Positions 1 through 8,839 of a stretch of DNA of 64,000 bases are shown here, in pieces. Numbering within the stretch: position 1 is the stretch's first letter; each line of letters opens with the position of its first letter. A program made the translations under genes and the position numbers. Under the pieces are notes generated by a model. That model saw only the letters and a list, made by a program, of their open reading frames with translations. It searched no databases and was not told the DNA's origin. Origin of the DNA: Endozoicomonas montiporae CL-33 (GTDB lineage: Bacteria; Pseudomonadota; Gammaproteobacteria; Pseudomonadales; Endozoicomonadaceae); NCBI RefSeq assembly GCF_001583435.1, contig NZ_CP013251.1, positions 1,034,501 to 1,098,500 of the forward strand, written 5' to 3'.

Positions 1-438
1 GCCAATGCAGGTATTGGCGGTACGCCCGGCGGATTCAGTGGTGCAGATCCTTTGCAGTGGAAGGATATGTTGCTCACCAATGTGTATGGTGTTGGCTTGA
101 CCCTGCGGGCCAGCCTTGATGATCTCAGAAAAAACAAAGGACATGTTGTGCTGATGAGTTCAGCAGCAGGTCGCCTGCATCTGGCGGGTTCGATGTACGG
201 TGCCAGTAAGTGGGCTGTCACTGCTATTGGTCACAATTTGCGGGAAGAATTAAAAGGGACGGGTGTCAGAACCACCATTATTGAACCCGGTGTGGTAGAT
301 ACGCCCTTTTTTGATGAGTCAAAGCCGCATGGTTTGAAAGCTGAAGATATTGCCCGTTCTGTGGTATTTGCCCTGTCTCAGCCGGATGGCGTAAACCTGC
401 ATGAGATGACGATTTATCCCACCGAAAGCGCATTTTGA
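1..438 (+). CDS. SDR family oxidoreductase, C-terminal part
   Basis: This is the 3' part of a short-chain dehydrogenase/reductase gene; its start lies before the window. The reading frame is open from base 1, and the first residues give the family's NAG motif. The segment VVLMSSAAGR carries the catalytic Ser, and YGASK gives the catalytic Tyr-x-x-x-Lys pair. EPGVVDTPFF is the usual PG..T loop that follows the active site in classical SDRs. These enzymes are cytoplasmic NAD(P)H-dependent oxidoreductases, but the missing N-terminus holds the cofactor-specificity residues, so neither cofactor nor substrate can be named. It converges on ilvA with 45 bases between the stop codons. Confidence 0.85.
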   Translation, partial: ANAGIGGTPGGFSGADPLQWKDMLLTNVYGVGLTLRASLDDLRKNKGHVVLMSSAAGRLHLAGSMYGASKWAVTAIGHNLREELKGTGVRTTIIEPGVVDTPFFDESKPHGLKAEDIARSVVFALSQPDGVNLHEMTIYPTESAF

Positions 439-443
439 GAGCA

Positions 444-462
444 GGGAGCCGACAAGGCTCCC
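444..462. terminator. Hairpin between convergent SDR and ilvA genes
   Basis: A perfect 7-bp stem (GGGAGCC / GGCTCCC) with a 5-base loop lies between the two convergent stop codons. There is no clear U-tract on either side, so it is a plausible but not typical bidirectional terminator. Confidence 0.5.
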
Positions 463-483
463 GCTATCTGAGCAGAAGAGACA

Positions 484-1998
484 TTAGCCGAGAAATGCCT
501 TATACGCTTTATTGTTGGTTTCTTCACAGTAGTGATAACCAATTTCATCAAGAAAACCACTGACGTGTATTCGTTCTTCTGGAGGTACATCCAGTCCGAC
601 AGCAACACGACCGTAAGCTGCACCATGATTGCGATAATGGAACATGCTGATGTTCCAACGTTTACCTAACTTGTTCAGAAAGTTCAGAAGAGCACCCGGG
701 CGTTCGGGAAATTCAAAGCTATAGACCACTTCATTTTCAACGGCATTACTGTGTCCGCCCACCATATGACGAACGTGTAATTTTGCCATTTCATTATCGG
801 TAAGGTTTTCAACCGGATAACCTTTGTCGCGTAATTCGTTGATAAGGTTATCGATAGGCATCTGGTCAGGATGTACCTGAACACCGACAAATATACTGGC
901 ATTGATAGGGTCGTGATAACGATAGTTAAACTCGGTGACGTTTCGTTTACCCAGTGTTTCGCAGAAGGTTTTAAAGCTTCCCGGGCGTTCAGGAATAGTG
1001 ACTGAGATAATCGCTTCACGCTTTTCGCCCAGCTCGGCCCGTTCTGACACATAGCGAAGGCGGTCGAAATTAACATTGGCACCTGAGTCAATGGCCATTA
1101 ATGTCTGCTGTTGAACACCTTCCAGCTCAACGTATTTTTTCAACCCGGCAACGGCGGTTGCACCGGCTGTTTCACAGATCGAACGGGTGTCATCGAAGAT
1201 GTCTTTGATGGCCGCGCAGATTTCATCGGCGCTGACGGTAATTACCTGATCAATGTGCTCTCTGCACAGTTTGAAGGTTTCCTCGCCAATTTGTGCCACA
1301 GCTATACCATCAGCAAAGATTCCGACGTGGGGTAACACCACTCGTTCGCCAGCTTCCAGCGCGGCTTTCAGGCAAGCGGATTCTTCATATTCAACCCCAA
1401 TGACCTTAATGTCAGGGCGCAGATACTTGATGTAGGTGGCAATACCGGCAGCCAGACCGCCACCGCCTACGGGAACAAACACGGCGTCCAGAGGGCCGGT
1501 ATGCTGGCGCAGGATTTCCATACCAATGGTGCCCTGTCCGGCGATGGTGTCAGGGTCATCGTAAGGGTGGATAAAGGTGTAGCCATGTTGCTCAACCAGC
1601 TCCAGTGCGTGCTGCAATGCCTGGTCAAAAGCATCGCCGTGCAGAATGACTCTGGCGCCTCTCGCCTTGCAGGATCGAACCTTTATTTCCGGGGTGGTGG
1701 TGGGCATAACAATAATGGCCTCAATGCCCAGTTTTTTGGCCGCCAGTGCCACCCCCTGAGCATGGTTACCTGCTGAGGCAGCAATAACACCACGATTTTT
1801 TTCTTCAATACTGAGCTGGGCGATTTTGTTGTAGGCCCCACGAATTTTGAAAGAAAACACAGGCTGCAGGTCTTCCCGTTTAAGGAGGACGTTGTTGTCC
1901 AGTCGCTCGCTCAGAAACGGCGCTGGATGGACAGGCGTTTCCACCGCGACATCGTAGACCCTGGCTTCCAGAATCTTTCTTATATAGTGGTGAGGCAT
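484..1998 (-). CDS. ilvA: Threonine ammonia-lyase, biosynthetic
   Basis: The enzyme deaminates L-threonine to 2-oxobutanoate with pyridoxal phosphate, the first step of isoleucine synthesis. The PLP lysine is K51 in SFKIRGAYN and the phosphate-binding glycine loop PVGGGGLAAG is at residues 176-185. After about residue 325 come two ACT-like regulatory segments, each opening with a P-E-R-P-G motif, which in this family bind isoleucine and valine. The length of 504 residues matches the long biosynthetic form rather than the short catabolic TdcB. It is divergent from rpiA, with 127 bases between the starts. ilvD for the same pathway lies far away at 49.3 kb and livJHMGF, an importer for the same amino acids, starts at 3.25 kb. 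Confidence 0.96.
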   Translation of the reverse strand: MPHHYIRKILEARVYDVAVETPVHPAPFLSERLDNNVLLKREDLQPVFSFKIRGAYNKIAQLSIEEKNRGVIAASAGNHAQGVALAAKKLGIEAIIVMPTTTPEIKVRSCKARGARVILHGDAFDQALQHALELVEQHGYTFIHPYDDPDTIAGQGTIGMEILRQHTGPLDAVFVPVGGGGLAAGIATYIKYLRPDIKVIGVEYEESACLKAALEAGERVVLPHVGIFADGIAVAQIGEETFKLCREHIDQVITVSADEICAAIKDIFDDTRSICETAGATAVAGLKKYVELEGVQQQTLMAIDSGANVNFDRLRYVSERAELGEKREAIISVTIPERPGSFKTFCETLGKRNVTEFNYRYHDPINASIFVGVQVHPDQMPIDNLINELRDKGYPVENLTDNEMAKLHVRHMVGGHSNAVENEVVYSFEFPERPGALLNFLNKLGKRWNISMFHYRNHGAAYGRVAVGLDVPPEERIHVSGFLDEIGYHYCEETNNKAYKAFLG

Positions 1999-2080
1999 TT
2001 TGTTCTGCTATTTATACTGACTTTTTTTGGATTTTCATTACTTTTCGGCATTCTAAAGGAAATCAGCCGGAATTGAGTAG

Positions 2081-2086
2081 TATAAT
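2081..2086 (+). promoter_or_regulatory. Possible -10 box for rpiA
   Basis: A perfect TATAAT lies 40 bases before the rpiA start in the ilvA/rpiA divergent region. No good -35 box is found 16-18 bases upstream, so the call rests on the -10 hexamer and its position alone. Confidence 0.3.
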
Positions 2087-2125
2087 TCTTATTTTCCCCG
2101 TGTCTCATGCTGTTAAGGTAACGTA

Positions 2126-2797
2126 ATGACTCAGGACGAACTGAAGAAAGCAACGGCTGAAGCTGCCCTGGAACGTATTCTTCCGCATCTGGAAGAGGAC
2201 ATGATCATTGGTATTGGTACAGGCTCTACCGCCAACTTCTTTATTGATGCTCTGGCAGAACACAAAGCGAAGTTTGACGGCTGTGTTGCCAGCTCTGAAG
2301 CCTCAGCTGATCGCCTGAAAGGTCACGGCATTCCTGTTTATGACCTCAACAGTGTTTCCAGCCTTCGTTTTTACATCGATGGTGCTGATGAAGCCAATGA
2401 ACACCTGCACCTGATCAAAGGTGGTGGTGCTGCACTGACTCGCGAAAAGATTGTTGCTGCCGTTTCCGAGGAGTTTATCTGCATCGCTGATGGCAGCAAG
2501 AAGGTTGATGTACTTGGACAGTTCCCGCTGCCGGTTGAAGTGATTCCGATGGCACGCAGTTATGTGGCTCGCGAGTTGGTTAAGCTGGGTGGTGATCCGG
2601 TTTATCGTGAAGGTGTGCTCACCGATAATGGCAATGTCATTCTGGACGTCTGGAATATGCAGATTACCGACGCTGTTGCCACGGAAGATAAAATTAACCA
2701 GATTGTGGGTGTGGTCACTAATGGTTTGTTTGCTGCACGCGCTGCCAATGTGTTGTTATTGGGTACTGAAGAAGGTGTAGAAACCATTACGGTTTAA
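2126..2797 (+). CDS. rpiA: Ribose-5-phosphate isomerase A
   Basis: RpiA interconverts ribose 5-phosphate and ribulose 5-phosphate in the non-oxidative pentose phosphate pathway. The 223-residue protein is the usual length. Family motifs are in order: GIGTGST (residues 29-35) for phosphate binding, the acidic DGADE (85-89), and [11 protein letters not shown] (98-108), which carries catalytic and substrate-binding residues. The start ATG follows TAAGGTAACGTA, a moderate ribosome site. The neighbouring divergent ilvA is a common gammaproteobacterial arrangement. A strong hairpin with a T-run follows the stop, so the gene probably forms a single transcription unit. Confidence 0.97.
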   Translation: MTQDELKKATAEAALERILPHLEEDMIIGIGTGSTANFFIDALAEHKAKFDGCVASSEASADRLKGHGIPVYDLNSVSSLRFYIDGADEANEHLHLIKGGGAALTREKIVAAVSEEFICIADGSKKVDVLGQFPLPVEVIPMARSYVARELVKLGGDPVYREGVLTDNGNVILDVWNMQITDAVATEDKINQIVGVVTNGLFAARAANVLLLGTEEGVETITV

Positions 2798-2805
2798 TCA
2801 TCATA

Positions 2806-2832
2806 AACGGCTGGTTAAATCGGCCGTTTTTT
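2806..2832 (+). terminator. Rho-independent terminator of rpiA
   Basis: A perfect 6-bp stem AACGGC / GCCGTT with an 11-base loop ends in a run of six T, starting 9 bases after the rpiA stop. Confidence 0.8.
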
Positions 2833-2854
2833 CAATCTTGTTGTGTGACTGAAA

Positions 2855-2968
2855 TCAGAAGACGCTGGCAAAGAAAAAGTGCAGGGCGGCAATCACACTG
2901 CCGAATGAAAGAGATAAGATGACGAGTTCATTAAGTTCAAGATTGTACTTCTCTTTTTTCATGTCCAT
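2855..2968 (-). CDS. Small single-span membrane protein upstream of liv operon
   Basis: A 37-residue reading frame starts MDMKKEKYN, directly after a strong ribosome site (GGGAGAAG, 4 bases before the ATG). A charged N-terminal half is followed by one hydrophobic helix, roughly residues 15-37, containing VILSLSF and ending FFFASVF. It is divergent from livJ. A second small protein after the operon, at 8639-8755, shares the pattern acidic residue-x-I/V-x-LSLSF followed by a hydrophobic helix ending in an aromatic cluster, so the two look like paralogues. I do not recognise a named family. The strong ribosome site and the paralogue argue for a real gene; membrane topology is inferred from hydrophobicity only. 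Confidence 0.65.
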   Translation of the reverse strand: MDMKKEKYNLELNELVILSLSFGSVIAALHFFFASVF

Positions 2969-3253
2969 AGTACTTCTCCCTCTACGACAAGCTTGCGGCG
3001 TTGAGCGGTTCTGTTTTAGTTAGTTTCCTCTTTTAAAGCCTGTTTCAATTTATTTTTCCTTATACATCAATAAGTTTAGCGCTTTCAGGATACTTCTCCT
3101 TTAGACATTGGTCGATGATTCAACCTGCGTCATATAAAAAGAACACATAGTTGCTGATCTGACTGTAAAAAATTATTAATATAGCGAGTGGTAAGCACCA
3201 GGGATTTTAAAATAACAAAACGAAATCATCCTTTTGGAAGGGGCGTCAACACG

Positions 3254-4375
3254 ATGAAGAATAATAAAAAAACACTATTAAGCCTTGCAGCATCCATGCT
3301 GTTTGCAGGCAGTATTCAGGTGGCTCAGGCTGCTGACATCATCAAAATAGCTTTGGCGGGGCCTGTTACCGGGCCGGTTGCCCAGTATGGTGATATGCAG
3401 TTTACCGGTGCCAAAATGGCTATTGAGCAAATCAATAAGGCAGGCGGTGTCAATGGTAAACAATTACAAGCAGTCGTTTATGATGATGCCTGTGATCCTA
3501 AGCAGGCTGTCGCCGTAGCCAACAAAATTGTGAATGATGCTGTGAAGTTTGTTGTAGGGCATTTGTGTTCATCCTCTACTCAGCCCGCCTCTGACATTTA
3601 TGAAGACGAGGGCGTGCTGATGATTACTGCGGCTTCCACCAGTCCGGATATCACCAGTCGCGGCTATAAACTGATTTTCCGCACCATTGGTCTTGATAGC
3701 TTACAAGGGCCCACAGCAGGCAATTATATTGTCAACAAAGTCAAGCCAAAGAAAATGGCAGTGGTTCATGACAAACAGCAGTACGGTGAAGGCATTGCAA
3801 GAGCCGTTAAAAAAGTTGTAGAAGATGCGGGCATTGATGTTGCCGTGTTTGAAGGTGTGACCTCTGGTGACAAGGATTTCTCTGCGTTGATCGCCAAACT
3901 CAAGAAAGAGAATGTAGAGTTTGTTTATTACGGTGGCTATCACCCTGAGCTGGGATTAATCCTGAGACAGAGTGCAGAGAAGGGTTTGAAAGTACCTTTC
4001 ATGGGACCTGAAGGTGTCGGTAATAAAGATATCTCTGCGATTGCGGGGGCCGCTTCAGAAGGTCTGCTGGTGACACTGCCCAAGAGTTTTGACCAGGACC
4101 CGGCCAATGCCAAACTGGTTGAAGCGATCAAAGCCAAGGGTGATGACGCGTCAGGCCCCTTTGTATTTCCGGCTTACTCCGCGGTTCAGGTCATGGCTGA
4201 TGGCATGAAGCTGACCAAAAATGAAGACCCTGAAGATGTTGCAGATATTCTCCGCAGAAATGTATTTGCAACGCCTACCGGTCAGTTGGCGTTTGATGGC
4301 AGTGGTGACCTGAGAGACTTTAGCTTTGTCGTCTATGAGTGGCATGCAGATGGTACAAAAACGGCACTGGATTAA
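3254..4375 (+). CDS. livJ: Branched-chain amino acid ABC transporter, periplasmic binding protein
   Basis: This is the Leu/Ile/Val-type periplasmic binding protein that delivers substrate to LivHM. The ATG at 3254 was chosen over an in-frame GTG at 3188 because it gives a typical signal peptide: MKNNKK, a hydrophobic core, and AQA before a cleavage site after residue 26. A GGAAGGGG ribosome site lies 8-11 bases upstream. The mature protein opens IKIALAGPVTGPVAQYGD, the family's usual first strand and ligand loop, and has the paired Cys of the DDACDPKQA region. At 373 residues it has the normal length. It is first in the operon and is separated from livH by a strong hairpin, consistent with higher expression of the binding protein than of the membrane genes. 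Confidence 0.95.
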   Translation: MKNNKKTLLSLAASMLFAGSIQVAQAADIIKIALAGPVTGPVAQYGDMQFTGAKMAIEQINKAGGVNGKQLQAVVYDDACDPKQAVAVANKIVNDAVKFVVGHLCSSSTQPASDIYEDEGVLMITAASTSPDITSRGYKLIFRTIGLDSLQGPTAGNYIVNKVKPKKMAVVHDKQQYGEGIARAVKKVVEDAGIDVAVFEGVTSGDKDFSALIAKLKKENVEFVYYGGYHPELGLILRQSAEKGLKVPFMGPEGVGNKDISAIAGAASEGLLVTLPKSFDQDPANAKLVEAIKAKGDDASGPFVFPAYSAVQVMADGMKLTKNEDPEDVADILRRNVFATPTGQLAFDGSGDLRDFSFVVYEWHADGTKTALD

Positions 4376-4425
4376 TAGCTATACCTCAACATAAGACATT
4401 GATTGTCTAATAAAAATAAGAAGTA

Positions 4426-4463
4426 CAGAGCCTGATAACAGCGTTCGTTGTTATCAGGCTCTG
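4426..4463 (+). promoter_or_regulatory. Large hairpin between livJ and livH
   Basis: A perfect 15-bp inverted repeat (4426-4440 and 4449-4463) with an 8-base loop lies between the livJ stop and the livH start. The G-rich ribosome site of livH begins right at the base of the stem. No T-run follows, so it is unlikely to be a full terminator. In binding-protein transporter operons such intercistronic hairpins usually protect the upstream mRNA from 3' decay or reduce downstream translation. Confidence 0.7.
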
Positions 4464-4474
4464 GGGGTTCAATA

Positions 4475-5401
4475 ATGACAGACGCTCTTTACTACTTTAT
4501 CCAGCAACTTCTCAATGGGTTGACGGTCGGCAGCACCTACGCTCTGATCGCCATCGGTTATACAATGGTCTACGGCATCATTGGCATGATCAATTTTGCT
4601 CACGGCGAGATCTACATGATTGGCAGTTATATTGCCTTTATTGTGCTTGCCGCTCTCGCCATGATGGGCATCGACAGTGTCGTTTTGATGCTGACCGCTG
4701 CTTTTATTATCAGCATCATTATCACCAGCTCTTATGGGTTTGCTGTGGAAAGGGTCGCCTATCGTCCCCTGAGAAACAGCAACCGGCTCATTGCTCTCAT
4801 TTCCGCTATTGGTATGTCTATTTTCCTCCAAAACTATGTTCGTTTGGCGCAGGACTCCAGAGATATTGCCATGCCGGGAATGATTAATGGTGGGTGGGTT
4901 TTTGGGCCAGACGACGGCTTTAATGCAACGTTGTCGTATATGCAGGTCATCATTTTCATTGTTACTTTTGTATCGATGACGCTTTTAACACTGTTTATAT
5001 CCCGTTCTCGCATGGGTAGAGCCTGCCGCGCCTGTGCAGAAGACCTTGGCATGACAGGGCTGCTGGGCATTAATACCAACCAGATTATCTCCCTGACTTT
5101 TGTTATTGGTGCGGCACTGGCTGCTGTGGCTGGTGTTCTTCTGGGCATGTATTACGGCGTTGTTAATCCCTACATTGGTTTTATGGCGGGGTTAAAAGCG
5201 TTTACAGCGGCAGTGCTGGGCGGTATTGGCAGTATTCCCGGAGCGGTACTGGGAGGGCTGATACTGGGTGTGACGGAGGCGATGACTGCGGGCTATTTCA
5301 GTACTGAGTATAAAGACGCCGTAGCATTCAGTCTTTTGGTGTTGATCCTGTTGTTTCGGCCTACAGGTATCCTCGGTAAGCCGGAGGTTGAAAAAGTATG
5401 A
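4475..5401 (+). CDS. livH: Branched-chain amino acid ABC transporter permease LivH
   Basis: LivH is one of two inner-membrane permeases of the high-affinity Leu/Ile/Val importer. The ATG at 4475 ([11 protein letters not shown]) is preferred to an upstream in-frame start at 4448, which lies inside the intercistronic hairpin. The 308-residue product is almost wholly hydrophobic with about eight predicted spans. It has the family's N-terminal signature [21 protein letters not shown] and NFAHGE, and, towards the C-terminus, the G-rich [17 protein letters not shown] segment typical of the LivH permease-ATPase contact. The stop overlaps the livM start by four bases (ATGA), so translation is probably coupled. 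Confidence 0.95.
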   Translation: MTDALYYFIQQLLNGLTVGSTYALIAIGYTMVYGIIGMINFAHGEIYMIGSYIAFIVLAALAMMGIDSVVLMLTAAFIISIIITSSYGFAVERVAYRPLRNSNRLIALISAIGMSIFLQNYVRLAQDSRDIAMPGMINGGWVFGPDDGFNATLSYMQVIIFIVTFVSMTLLTLFISRSRMGRACRACAEDLGMTGLLGINTNQIISLTFVIGAALAAVAGVLLGMYYGVVNPYIGFMAGLKAFTAAVLGGIGSIPGAVLGGLILGVTEAMTAGYFSTEYKDAVAFSLLVLILLFRPTGILGKPEVEKV

Positions 5402-6705
5402 AAACACTTCGCTGGACTCCGGCTGTTTTATCGTCCGTTGTTTTAATCATTCTTGCCAGCCTGATGCTGGGTGTGCAGCTTCAGTCGGACGGCATGATTC
5501 TGCGTGTTAAAGGGGTGGAAACCTCCGTCTATTTAACCATTGCCATCGCTTCCGCAGTCGTTTTTTTCTTTCAGCTATTTAGAGACTGGCTGGATCGGGG
5601 TTTTAAATCGTTAAAGGAAAAGTTGCCTTCTGTTCCTGCTCATAGGGAAAAGCCGGCTTATTTTATTCAGGCTCGAAGGCTGGCTATCTGTTTTGCGATT
5701 GCTGCCTTACTGGTATGGCCGTTTTATGCCTCAAGAGGTGCTATTGATCTTGCAACTCTGACGCTGATTTACGTCATGCTTGGTCTCGGGTTGAATGTTG
5801 TTGTGGGTCTGGCGGGGCTGTTGGATTTAGGTTATGTCGGTTTTTATGCCGTAGGCGCTTATGGTTACGCCCTGTTAAATCAGTATTTCGGTGTGGATTT
5901 CTGGACCGGGCTGTTAGCCGGAGGACTTCTGGCTGCGTTTTTCGGTTTTATTCTTGGTTTTCCGGTGTTGCGCTTGCGGGGTGATTACCTTGCCATTGTC
6001 ACACTGGGATTTGGCGAGATTATTCGTATTTTGCTGAACAACTGGACGGAATTAACCAACGGTCCTAACGGTATTTCCCAGATTCCCAAGCCGACGCTGT
6101 TTGGTCTGGAGTTTAACCGGCGCGCCAAAGAGGGCACAGCCTTTCATGAATTCTTTGGTATTGAATACAGTGGCGTCTATAAGGTGATCTTTCTTTATAT
6201 TCTTGCCTTATTACTGGTTTTTGCCACCTTGTTTGTGATTAATCGCTTGCTCAGAATGCCCATTGGCAGAGCCTGGGAAGCGTTAAGGGAAGATGATATT
6301 GCCTGCCGCTCTCTGGGCTTAAACCCTACGGCCATTAAACTGTCCGCTTTTACCATTGGTGCCACTTTTGCCGGTTTTGCCGGTACGTTCTTTGCTGCAC
6401 GACAGGGCTTTATTAGTCCTGAGTCGTTTACCTTTATTGAGTCGGCCATCATCCTCGCCATTGTGGTGCTTGGGGGAATGGGCTCTCAGTTGGGAGTGAT
6501 TCTTGCGGCCGTGATCATGACCATGCTGCCGGAACTGGCCAGAGAGTTTCAGGAATACCGGATGTTAATGTTTGGTTTGATGATGGTGTGCATGATGATC
6601 TGGCGCCCCGAAGGGTTGTTGCCGATGAAGCGCCCTCATCTGACGTTAAAAAACAAACATAAAACTTCTGAAGGTCAGGTTGTTGAAGCAGGAGCATCTT
6701 CATGA
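5398..6705 (+). CDS. livM: Branched-chain amino acid ABC transporter permease LivM
   Basis: LivM is the second permease of the transporter. At 435 residues it carries the extra N-terminal region seen in the long LivM proteins (two hydrophobic spans, about residues 8-70, DUF3382-like) followed by the core permease domain. The core includes [27 protein letters not shown] (about residues 128-154) and the conserved [16 protein letters not shown] segment. Near the C-terminus is the [13 protein letters not shown] loop that faces the ATPase. It overlaps livH and livG by four bases each, in both cases through ATGA, so the three genes are tightly coupled. Confidence 0.95.
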   Translation: MKTLRWTPAVLSSVVLIILASLMLGVQLQSDGMILRVKGVETSVYLTIAIASAVVFFFQLFRDWLDRGFKSLKEKLPSVPAHREKPAYFIQARRLAICFAIAALLVWPFYASRGAIDLATLTLIYVMLGLGLNVVVGLAGLLDLGYVGFYAVGAYGYALLNQYFGVDFWTGLLAGGLLAAFFGFILGFPVLRLRGDYLAIVTLGFGEIIRILLNNWTELTNGPNGISQIPKPTLFGLEFNRRAKEGTAFHEFFGIEYSGVYKVIFLYILALLLVFATLFVINRLLRMPIGRAWEALREDDIACRSLGLNPTAIKLSAFTIGATFAGFAGTFFAARQGFISPESFTFIESAIILAIVVLGGMGSQLGVILAAVIMTMLPELAREFQEYRMLMFGLMMVCMMIWRPEGLLPMKRPHLTLKNKHKTSEGQVVEAGASS

Positions 6706-7469
6706 GCGAATGGTTACTGGAAGCTGATGATCTGAGTATGCGCTTTGGTGGCTTGCTGGCGGTGGATCAGGTGGCTTTAAAAGTACGACTGGGAGAGATC
6801 GTTTCGATTATCGGGCCAAACGGTGCCGGTAAAACAACGGTCTTTAATTGTCTGACCGGTTTTTATAAACCCACCGGCGGCGTGGTTCGCTTTAAGGGCA
6901 AAGCTATTCAGCATCTGCCCGGCTTTAAAATATCCAGGCTGGGGCTGGTTCGGACTTTTCAGAATGTACGTCTGTTTAAAAGCATGACGGTACTGGAAAA
7001 CTTACTGGTGGCTCAGCACCGTCACCTGAATACCAATCTGTTATCCGGTTTGTTTAAAACACCCGCTTTTCGGCGAAGTGAGCGGAAGGCGTTGGAACAG
7101 TCTGAATATTGGTTAAATAAAGTCGGGTTATCGGAGTTTGCTAATCGCGAGGCAGGTAACCTTGCCTATGGGCAGCAACGCAGGCTGGAGATTGCCCGCT
7201 GCATGGTGACCCGGCCTGAACTGCTGATGCTCGATGAACCGGCTGCCGGACTTAATCCGAATGAAACGGCTGAACTGGATCAGCTGATTTCAGATCTGCG
7301 CGCCAATCACAATGTTTCGGTGTTGCTGATAGAACACGATATGAAGCTGGTGATGGACATATCCGATCGAATTTATGTGATTAATCAGGGGCGGCCATTG
7401 GCTTCCGGCGTGCCGGACAGTGTTCGCAGTCATCCGGAAGTGATCAAGGCGTATCTGGGAGAGTCCTGA
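6702..7469 (+). CDS. livG: Branched-chain amino acid ABC transporter ATPase LivG
   Basis: LivG is one of the two cytoplasmic ATPases that power LivHM. Walker A is GPNGAGKTT at residues 38-46. The signature loop is degenerate, reading [11 protein letters not shown] instead of SGGQ, which is the normal LivG state. Walker B is [10 protein letters not shown], and the H-loop histidine is in [16 protein letters not shown] is the conserved LivG Q-loop. At 255 residues it has the usual length. The ATG overlaps the livM stop, and livF starts three bases after the livG stop. Confidence 0.96.
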   Translation: MSEWLLEADDLSMRFGGLLAVDQVALKVRLGEIVSIIGPNGAGKTTVFNCLTGFYKPTGGVVRFKGKAIQHLPGFKISRLGLVRTFQNVRLFKSMTVLENLLVAQHRHLNTNLLSGLFKTPAFRRSERKALEQSEYWLNKVGLSEFANREAGNLAYGQQRRLEIARCMVTRPELLMLDEPAAGLNPNETAELDQLISDLRANHNVSVLLIEHDMKLVMDISDRIYVINQGRPLASGVPDSVRSHPEVIKAYLGES

Positions 7470-7472
7470 ACC

Positions 7473-8213
7473 ATGGCAAATGATGTCATCGAGACGTTAA
7501 TGGGTAAGCCTTTGCTGAGTGTGAACAAGGTATCCACTTTTTATGGCAAGGTGCAGGCACTGGATGAGGTCAGTGTCGATATTTATCCCGGCGAAATTGT
7601 CACCCTGATTGGTGCCAATGGTGCAGGCAAAACATCATTGTTAATGACCATCTGTGGTGAGCCACGGGCGAGTTCGGGCAGCATTCATTATGATGGTCAG
7701 TTGATTACCGATAAGCCAACCTCTGAAATTATGCGCTCGGGGCTGGCTCTGGTTCCCGAAGGCCGGCGTATTTTTTCTCGCCTGACGGTTGAAGAAAATC
7801 TGACCATGGGCGGTTTTTTTGTCGAAGGAGAAGCCTTTCAGCGTAACCTCGATCATGTTTTACAGTTGTTTCCCCGATTAAAAGAGCGCATGAAACAACG
7901 GGGAGGCACGATGTCCGGTGGTGAGCAGCAGATGCTGGCCATCGCCAGAGGCTTGATGAGTTCGCCGCGGCTGTTATTGCTGGATGAGCCTTCCCTGGGA
8001 CTGGCTCCCATTATCATTCAGCAGATTTTCGAGATCATTGAAAAGCTGCGCAGTGACGGTGTCACCATCTTTCTGGTTGAACAAAACGCTAATCAGGCTT
8101 TAAAACTGGCTGATCGTGGTTATGTTCTGGAAAACGGCCGCATTGTTCTTCAGGATCAGGGAAGTGTCCTGTTGACCAACGAAGCGGTTCAGGAAGCCTA
8201 TCTAGGAGGCTGA
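7473..8213 (+). CDS. livF: Branched-chain amino acid ABC transporter ATPase LivF
   Basis: LivF is the partner ATPase of LivG. Walker A is GANGAGKTS (residues 47-55), the signature motif is MSGGEQQMLAIARG, Walker B is LLLLDEPSLG and the H-loop region is FLVEQNA. The 246-residue protein is about 10 residues longer than usual because of the N-terminal MANDVIETLMGKP. An in-frame ATG at 7500 (MGKPLL) is an alternative start. The last codons and stop (Leu-Gly-Gly-stop) lie inside the left terminal repeat of the palindromic element at 8202-8415. LivF proteins commonly end in this tripeptide, so the protein looks undamaged. Confidence 0.95.
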   Translation: MANDVIETLMGKPLLSVNKVSTFYGKVQALDEVSVDIYPGEIVTLIGANGAGKTSLLMTICGEPRASSGSIHYDGQLITDKPTSEIMRSGLALVPEGRRIFSRLTVEENLTMGGFFVEGEAFQRNLDHVLQLFPRLKERMKQRGGTMSGGEQQMLAIARGLMSSPRLLLLDEPSLGLAPIIIQQIFEIIEKLRSDGVTIFLVEQNANQALKLADRGYVLENGRIVLQDQGSVLLTNEAVQEAYLGG

Positions 8214-8415
8214 CCGAGAATAGCGCCCGTAGCGAGGATGGCAGAAAATTGAGGATGAAAAGTCGGTTTTGTGAGGAGAATAGCAAGCTATTTGACGAAC
8301 AGAAGCGACTTTTCAGACCAATTTACTGTCACCGCACGACTGCATGGATGCAGGAGTTAGTGCAACGCAGGAGCAGTTGCCGGTACGGCAGTCTATTCTC
8401 GGACAGCCTCCTTAG
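8202..8415. mobile_element. MITE-like palindromic element overlapping end of livF
   Basis: About 214 bp is bounded by inverted repeats of about 22 bp (8202-8223 and 8393-8415); 19 of the central 20 pairs match and the outer part has a 1-base insertion. Nested inside are a perfect 10-bp inverted repeat (TGAAAAGTCG at 8256 and its complement at 8306) and further short hairpins such as CTGCATGGATGCAG and TGCCGGTACGGCA. There is no coding capacity. Short length, terminal repeats and internal foldbacks fit a non-autonomous transposable element. No clear target duplication is visible, although TA occurs at or near both ends. Confidence 0.65.
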
Positions 8416-8469
8416 TGCCTGATTTGTCAAATGAGTGACGTTGCGTTGTTTTGCTCTCGCCCTTTAATG

Positions 8470-8502
8470 GTCGATACCTACCACTGATCGGTTGGTATCG
8501 AC
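8470..8502. terminator. Hairpin downstream of liv operon
   Basis: A perfect 9-bp inverted repeat GTCGATACC / GGTATCGAC with a 15-base loop lies about 260 bases after livF. A T-rich stretch begins 13 bases later. It could be the distal terminator of the liv operon or a protein-binding palindrome. Confidence 0.4.
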
Positions 8503-8638
8503 TTCCTGCCCCTCTCTTTTTTCTGAAATTCAACCGACAGGCCGTGAATACAGGCAATAACGACCTCTTGACTGGTTCACGAACCTTTTGAACTGCTTCC
8601 TATAATTTCAACTGATTAGGTAGTACGAGGTAAGCAGT

Positions 8639-8755
8639 ATGAAACCTTCGAATGATCAATTGAGCCGTCAGGAAATAATCCTGTTGTCTCTTTCTTTTTT
8701 GGCCCTGGGACTGTCTTTATTTTACTTTGCACAAAGCCTCTTTTTCGGGTTCTGA
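8639..8755 (+). CDS. Small single-span membrane protein downstream of liv operon
   Basis: A 38-residue reading frame starts MKPSNDQLSRQE after a GAGGTAA ribosome site. A short polar head is followed by one hydrophobic helix (residues 13-38) containing ILLSLSF and ending SLFFGF. It resembles the 37-residue protein encoded at 2855-2968 on the other side of the liv operon: both have an acidic residue, two or three aliphatic residues, LSLSF, and an aromatic-rich end. No family name is recognised. It stands alone between the palindromic element and the large hybrid kinase gene, on the same strand as both. Confidence 0.6.
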   Translation: MKPSNDQLSRQEIILLSLSFLALGLSLFYFAQSLFFGF

Positions 8756-8839
8756 GAGGCTGCAGCACCGCTAAAACTTTCATTGGCGGAGGCGATTGAA
8801 TAAAGGACAAAACCAGTCAATCCGGCTGATCAGGATGCA

